Shown: positions 58,336 through 64,000 of the stretch, piece by piece
Layout: the number at the start of each line of letters is the position of its first letter
How positions within the stretch are numbered: position 1 is the first letter of the stretch
Origin: Dioscorea cayenensis subsp. rotundata
Taxonomy: Eukaryota > Streptophyta > Magnoliopsida > Dioscoreales > Dioscoreaceae
Assembly (NCBI RefSeq): GCF_009730915.1
Contig: NW_024087337.1
Span: 1-64,000 of the forward strand
Length of the DNA stretch: 64,000 nucleotides
Direction of reading: 5' to 3'
The notes under the pieces: model-generated
What the model was told of the DNA's origin: nothing
Seen by the model: the letters and a program-made list of their open reading frames with translations, nothing else
Database searches by the model: none
Position numbers and translations under genes: made by a program

Positions 58336-59860
58336 ACTGGAATTAGAGGGCCCTCTGTTTTCTATGTATGTATTTATCTTTGAGATTTTTCTCAACAGAC
58401 CCAAAAAACCAACATCTAAAAGTGACCAAATAGTCATCTTGCTGACTTGGCATTGCTTTATTGGTTCATTGCTCTTCTCTATAGAAAATGTAAGCCAATT
58501 GATGGTGAAAAATTTGATAAAATTTAGTGGCCATTGGAGTTACTTAATTGAACTCATTTAAAACTAATTGTATTGAATAATTAACTATTAGGAGTTACTT
58601 TGGGTTTCATTAGGAAAAATTAATTTTTTTTTTTTAATTAACTTGTGAATAATACAAGACAGAGATCTCAATTTTTTTTTCCATTATTGACTATTATACC
58701 ATTACTTTGATTTAGCATCAAGACAGGAATATTTAATTATAAAATGTTAGTTGGAAGCACAAGTTTTTAATTAATTAAAGTGTTCTAATTATAATATAGT
58801 GGACTTTCATTCTTACACTAGTGAGATTAAGATGGATCACTAAACTAAAACATCTATGAATTGCTTAATCAATAAGATCTAAATGATGATAACTTTAACA
58901 TTGGATAGTGTTTTATCTTTTTTAAGTATCCAAGGTTCTTTAAGCCTCATCTTCATCATTTGGGTCATTAGGTACATACATCAATGAAGTATTCAAGTAG
59001 TTCATGCCTCCCATGAACTTCTTTAGACTTTGAATCATGAGAAGTAGTAGAAGAACAATTATATATATATATATATATATATTCAAAGTTCATTTATTCA
59101 ACTACTTAAAAAATGTTATATTACTATATTTATATATGTATGTATGTATTAAAAGATGATGAAGAAGGTGAGCCATCAACCAATAAAAATGGTGTCAATA
59201 TCTTCAACAATAATGAAAACTTCAATTTTTTTTTAATTATTTCCGTTGTCTTCAAGCTCAAGGAAGTCTTGTGGAAATATCATTTTATGGAAATATTATA
59301 TATATATATATAATAAATAAACAAATTTACAGAGCATGAGGAGCTGGTACTTAGGTCCACACTTCAATCAAACATTGAAAAACATGAATGGAAACAGTGA
59401 TAAAAAGAAGAAGAACAAAACAAGCAACCAAAAAAAGGTGGCAGAGGAATTAAATCATTTGATTGATTCAACAACTGACAATGTCATGTGCCTGAAATTT
59501 TAGGTTTGTAACTGTTTGTGTTTCTGTTTGTTACTGTGTTTTGATTAACAAAGTACATTACAATCCAAACACACCATGAAATTTTGCAGAAACATAACTT
59601 CAATCATGTTCTCATGTAGTTCTTTCTTGTGACTGAATTTACAATGCAAAACAGTTTTGTAACTATTTTTCGTATTTTCTGTTCATGAATATTTACAATT
59701 TTTCAAGCAAAAACAAAACTGAAACCAAATCCAAAATTATATAGATCATCTTTGCTTCACTTTGTAAAGTATGTGCAGCATAACAGTTATTCAGATGATC
59801 TTGTATTTTTTACCGACTTCCTAAATTGATGATATATTTACATGAGCAGTTTTCGTATTT
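58336..59860. other. Intergenic
   Basis: AT-rich with (AT)n runs at 59060-59082 and 59297-59312. No gene is supported. The last 200-300 bases probably include the 3' UTR of the DUF4336 gene. Confidence 0.6.
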
Positions 59861-62079
59861 TCACCGTTTTCTCCCTGACACTGTCTTTTTCACTACACCA
59901 GCTGAAACCAAGAATTCATCAAGTGATGACAATGTCTTCATATCATCTGGAGGGAAGTAACTTGCTGCTTTTCCCATTAGCGAAGCGAAAAGTAGAGATA
60001 AAGAAGGCCTTGTGATGTATTGCTCGCCTAAGAGCTCGTCGAGGAAACCAAATGCAGCTAAGAATTCCGATCTGCTTGCATTGATTGGAGCTGCAAAGTG
60101 TGCAGGAATTATTCTCTTGAAACGCCAATCGCTCGTAATTCTATCGATCCAATCTTGAACCTGACATTTGTTTTCAAGCTTGTCATTTTATAGATGAAGT
60201 ATGAGAAGATATGATACATTTTGGTGATTTTTTTTCAATGCTAACCTTTTCAGGAACTTTGCTGAAAACTAATGTCTTCACAATTGGGGAAACAATCAAT
60301 TTCTGCGACATTTGAGCAAAACTAGCAGTGGGTTCCAAAAGATTTGAAGGGCCTAAAAACAGGATTTGAAGAACCATTCTCTCCCACCCTGTTAACAATT
60401 TCTATTTGGTTCATTTAAAATCAAAACTAAATTTGAACACTAGACTGATGTATCGAATAAAATAACTCACCTTTTTGTCGGTTTGACTTATTGTCAACCA
60501 CTGGTTCTTCAGGTACCTCCTTTCCTTTACTGAGGAGCTTCACTGCTAAACCATTCTTCGCCGAAGCTAGTAAAGATTCTTTACTAATGCACTCCGGCGG
60601 TTGCCTTGGAACAAAAATCACGGCATCGGTTACCATCAATGTTTGTGACCGCTTGTGATAAAATGCAACCTCTACATATGGTCCAATTCCTGCATAATAC
60701 AACTAATGAATTGCTAAACAAAATGCAGAAATTTTGTGAAGATTAAAATGTTGAGAGATAAGCATGATTTTACCAACTTCTGGTGCACTAAGAACCTTTT
60801 GTTCGATCTCATCAAACCACGGGGTTGATTCATCCTCATCAACCAAAGCTTTGGCGCGAAAGATACCAAAGAACTCGAGCGGTAAATTTATCGGCCAACT
60901 CCACTGCCTCTGAGCAACCCAGATTTGTGCTTTGGGAAACTTTCTTGAAAAAGGCCCAACAAAGATCTTATGTTCATATGCAAAGGTTGGTAGGACAATG
61001 TACTCAACAGGAGCATTCAGTTCTTTCACAAGCTGATCGAAAATTTGATTTTAATAGCTTTACATTTGAATGAACTAAAGAATCAAATAGAGATTCAAGA
61101 ATCTTGAATGCAAAACCTGAATGCATTCCTTTGTTGGAGCAATTGGTGCATGAACCCATAAACCTCCGGATTTCAGCTTTATTACTGTCATTCTGATATT
61201 TGTGGAAACACTGCTAAATCCCAATGCTTGTTCTTGTTCAAAGAGCCATATGCTATTTTTCACAACCTTAAAAAGACATCAGATAGAAAAATGAAAGAAG
61301 AAAAAACATTTTATTACATGTTCATTCATGGAATAACCTCAATTAAAAGCTCCAAATGAGCACAATTGCATCCTTTTCAGTTAAAGATGATTTGTTCATG
61401 AATGCCACCGTTAAATAAAGTAGGGTTACAGAACTACAAACTAAATTAGCAATCAAAGGAACAAATTAATAGGAGAAGAAAATGTAGGAAATTTGATATT
61501 AGAACTCATTGAAAAAGCTTCAATTAAAAGTTTAACATGAGCAAAAAATTTCATCTTTTTCAGTGAAAAATAGCTGTTCATGAGTGCCACTCCCAAATAA
61601 ATTAGGGTTACAGAACTACAACCTAAATAAGCAATCAAAGGAACAAAGAAGAGAAGCAAATGAAGGAATTTGATATTAGAACTAATAAGAGTTTCAAATG
61701 AGCAAAACTGCATCTTTTCATTGAAGAATCAGTTGTTCATGAGTGCCACTCCAAAAGAAATAAGGATTACAAAATTTTTGATAAAAAAGAAGCTAAATTA
61801 GCAATCAAAGGAACATAAACTAAAGCTCACCTCAGTCCTTATAGTGATTCTATTGAGGAATGGACCAAGAGGGAATGGAAAACCAGTGAAGTTAAGGTAA
61901 AACCTCTCACTGCCACCTTTACTACTGCTTTTACTTCCTGATGCCACCACCAAACTGTTGAAATTTCTCTTTTTTCTCTCTGATACCTGCTCAAAATTGA
62001 ATCTTTTTGAGAAACCATCACAGATTAAAGATTTCTGAAGAGGTCCTGGCTTTGGAAGAGCAGCAATAGCTGCCACCAT
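59861..62079 (-). CDS. Plastid-targeted DUF4336 protein (metallo-beta-lactamase-like)
   Basis: Six exons splice in phase: 62079-61831, 61266-61117, 61032-60774, 60689-60471, 60388-60246 and 60160-59861. They give 439 residues. The N-terminus (MVAAIAALPKPGPLQKSLIC) is rich in Ala, Ser and Lys and poor in acidic residues, like a chloroplast transit peptide. The body matches the DUF4336 family: NSIWLFEQEQALGF, then VNIRMTV-type strands, LWVHAPIAPTKECI, then YIVLPTFAYEHKIFVGPFSR, AQIWVAQRQWSWPINLPLEF, and near the end IIPAHFAAPI. The family resembles the metallo-beta-lactamase fold and its reaction is unknown. A CA repeat sits in the 5' leader (62101-62122). The upstream region has no overlapping gene. 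Confidence 0.88.
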
Positions 62080-62100
62080 TTTCTCTTCTCTCTTACTACC

Positions 62101-62124
62101 TCACACACACACACACAAACACAC
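62101..62124. repeat. (CA)n microsatellite in the DUF4336 leader
   Basis: A run of CA units directly upstream of the ATG, in the likely 5' UTR (reads as GT on the sense strand). Confidence 0.85.
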
Positions 62125-62506
62125 AGACTCACAGTCTCATACTTGAGTATTTGTATATGGTATGAAGCAATGGATGGTTGGTTTGTTGCCACGTAGAGCA
62201 ACTCATGGTGCTGTGATTGGAGCTTCAAACTTGCAAACTCTTGGTTTGTGGATGAAAAAAAAGATAGAAAATGGAGAAAAATAGAAGAAAGTTCTGGCCT
62301 TTTTCACTAGAGATTCTAACCAGAGTGTTATTTTTTACTGCATGAATGATTAATTGGTGAGAAATTGGCTTAATCTTTGACAATGATTCAATAAGAATTG
62401 AACTGAAACTAATGGCATTGTTGTTTTTGTTCAATTCCAAAGAATAATTCTTGAGGAAACGGAGCAGTCTCTATGATTTATTCAAGATGATCATGCTTAT
62501 TATTAT

Positions 62507-62736
62507 TTTTTTTTGGGGAAAAGGAGCGGGGCGAATCCACTAGAGACCCAGGGACGTGCACAAGTCTCGGTGGAACAAGTGGAGACTGAGCCACGCTCAC
62601 GTGGGTGTTGAAACCACCCGTACACAATCACTATTCACAACTCCCAGAAATGTACTTTCAGCCGAGAATCGAACTCTCACCACTCGGTGAGAGTCCTATT
62701 GGTGACCCGTAAATCAATAGACCCGAAGGTCGTTGG
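62507..62736 (-). mobile_element. SINE with perfect 21-bp target-site duplication
   Basis: A 230-bp insert is flanked by identical 21-bp repeats at 62486-62506 and 62737-62757 (GATGATCATGCTTATTATTA plus T). Read on the minus strand it has a tRNA-like head with box B (GAGTTCGATTCTC) and ends in a short A-rich tail next to the left repeat. The perfect duplication means a recent insertion. It is a different family from the element at 1421. Confidence 0.85.
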
Positions 62737-62958
62737 GATGATCATGCTTATTATTATCCTTTAAAATAAATGAATAAGAGTAAGACATTGCATCTCTCAT
62801 GACAAACATGAAAATTTCTCAAGGTTAGAGTTCAACCAACCCACCCATTTGAGTAGCCATGGATATTTAGGATTGCACTTGGAACATTCAATTGATATAT
62901 ATGTACTTGCAGCATTAAACCTGAAAAAGTGGAATGAAGAGTGATTTCATGAATTTTA

Positions 62959-63131
62959 TTAAAGAGAGAACAGAGTAAGAATAATTAGAGATATATATTC
63001 AATGTAAAGAGAAGGATCACTAGACAATGGTTGAAAGAATTCCTGTGAATGAACTTCTTGTTGATTGTTAGGAGCATCAGTATTATCAACAGCATAAAAA
63101 TCATTTCTCCATGGTGGCTGTAGAGGATTCC
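62959..63131 (-). CDS. Possible last exon of a gene (MADS SEP/AGL6-like C-terminus?)
   Basis: After an acceptor (TTTACTTCAG) at 63132, a 57-codon frame (2 bases plus codons) runs to TAA at 62959. It reads NPLQPPWRND, then EVHSQEFFQPLSSDPSLYIE and a hydrophobic end. The FFQPL..DPSL.I.Y pattern recalls the C-terminal motif of SEPALLATA/AGL6 MADS proteins. The remaining exons would have to lie right of the LINE at 63212-63939 or outside the window. Short and unproven. Confidence 0.3.
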
Positions 63132-63211
63132 CTGAAGTAAATTCTTCTAGTTTTTGGGAAAAAAAGTGGATAAACTACAACTTTAGTAAAAGAAGAAGAT
63201 GATACATGACA

Positions 63212-63939
63212 GCAACTTGTGTCCAAAAAAGATTAACATTTTTAATTGGTTGGTCTGGAAAAATAAGATTTTGACAATGGAAAACCTGGAAATAAGACGA
63301 TGCAACAAACTCTCGACATCAACTTGTGTCATGTGCTATGCGGATGCAGAATCTGTGGATCACCTATTCCTTCAGTGTTCTGTAGCTAGGGAAGTGTAGG
63401 GCTACTTTTGCAGGCTGCTGGGCATTCCGGAACCCCAGAGTTCAATGAATGGTGTGTGGCGGGAGTGGAGGAGTTCTGTGAGGCCCAACAATAGGGTAGC
63501 CGTGGATTTAGTGGTCAAGGCGTTAGTCTAGAATATTTGGATTGCACGCAACGATAGAATTTTCAATGATAAAATTTTGCCTGCTATTTGCATTCTGCTA
63601 TGTATTAATCGTATGTTCCTGTCGTGGTTCGATGCTCTTGCAGATGGCGCTAAGGCGAGATTAGAAGATACCATGGCTACCGTCAGACGCAGCCTAGAGT
63701 TCCTTGAGTCGAGGAGGCAGAGGGACAGGGGGGATAGTAAGGCCGAGGAGGCACTAGATCGGAGCACGGAGTAGTCCTTTTGTCTATCAGTATTGGAGGA
63801 TGATCCTTCATCTTCGTGGGGTGTCTGTTTTATTTCTCTTGTATCACTTCTTGTGGTATGAGTGGGTTTTGTTCGTCAAGTTTTCTGGTTGGTGCTATGT
63901 ACGTTGTTTTATTAATAGAAGTGATTTATCCACCTTTTC
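63212..63939 (+). mobile_element. 5'-truncated LINE (non-LTR retrotransposon) with 13-bp target-site duplication
   Basis: The insert is flanked by identical 13-bp repeats ATGATACATGACA at 63199-63211 and 63940-63952. The first part encodes the zinc-binding domain found at the end of plant LINE reverse transcriptases (PKKINIFNWLVWKN, then CVMCYADAESVDHLFLQC). In-frame stops follow VAREV and at 63529. The rest is the 3' tail (TTTATTAATAGAAGTGATTT). It is a dead-on-arrival fragment. Confidence 0.88.
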
Positions 63940-64000
63940 ATGATACATGACAAACAAATACACAAAGGAGTACAAACATTACAAAAAAAAAACAGTCTGA

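Noticed and set aside
58105-58561. Two overlapping frames of 110 and 115 codons on opposite strands
   Set aside because: They lie at the leader and promoter of the calmodulin-binding protein, have no domain and overlap each other. The minus-strand one could at most be part of the 5' UTR.

Overview
The window is nuclear DNA of a flowering plant. It is AT-rich, the genes have GT-AG introns, and non-coding sequence is long and full of SINE, LINE and Helitron-like debris. The gene content (MIK2-like LRR receptor kinases, MIS12, a calmodulin-binding-domain protein, a plastid DUF4336 protein) would suit a non-grass monocot such as a yam, but that placement is a weak guess. Almost every gene lies on the minus strand.

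Region 1 (1-40.4 kb) is a tandem segmental duplication. Its unit holds a kinetochore gene (MIS12 homologue) and one or more MIK2-like LRR receptor kinase genes. Three MIS12 copies are present: A (about 76-3852), B (12621-16694) and C (36780-40105). Only C keeps an open six-exon frame (245 codons). A and B share an exon-3 nonsense codon and carry further breaks. The receptor kinases are a kinase-tail fragment (4.1-4.7 kb), RLK2 (6.4-11.2 kb, broken, with a 144-bp tandem array of LRR pairs), RLK3 (17.4-20.9 kb, intact, 1142 aa), a degraded copy (25.4-27.7 kb), RLK4 (29.5-33.2 kb, intact ectodomain but frameshifted kinase) and a 5'-end relic (34.9-35.4 kb). The three complete 5' ends share the same TATA box and an upstream ATG. 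The array probably continues to the left of the window.

Region 2 (40.4-53.5 kb) is a transposon-rich boundary. A Helitron-like segment carries a broken LOG-type cytokinin-activating enzyme gene, an orphan exon with an EAR-like motif and an intact F-box-type gene. A deletion derivative of the same segment lies at 50.2-51.0 kb. The rest is AT microsatellites and duplicated low-complexity blocks.

Region 3 (53.6-64 kb) looks like ordinary gene space. It holds an 806-aa protein with a C-terminal plant calmodulin-binding domain and five 17-residue repeats, a six-exon plastid-targeted DUF4336 protein of 439 aa, a SINE with perfect target-site duplications, a possible last exon of another gene, and a 5'-truncated LINE with a 13-bp target-site duplication.

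Functionally, the duplicated genes are a surface receptor family likely to sense peptides and a chromosome-segregation gene. They probably share a locus because they were copied together, not because they share a pathway.
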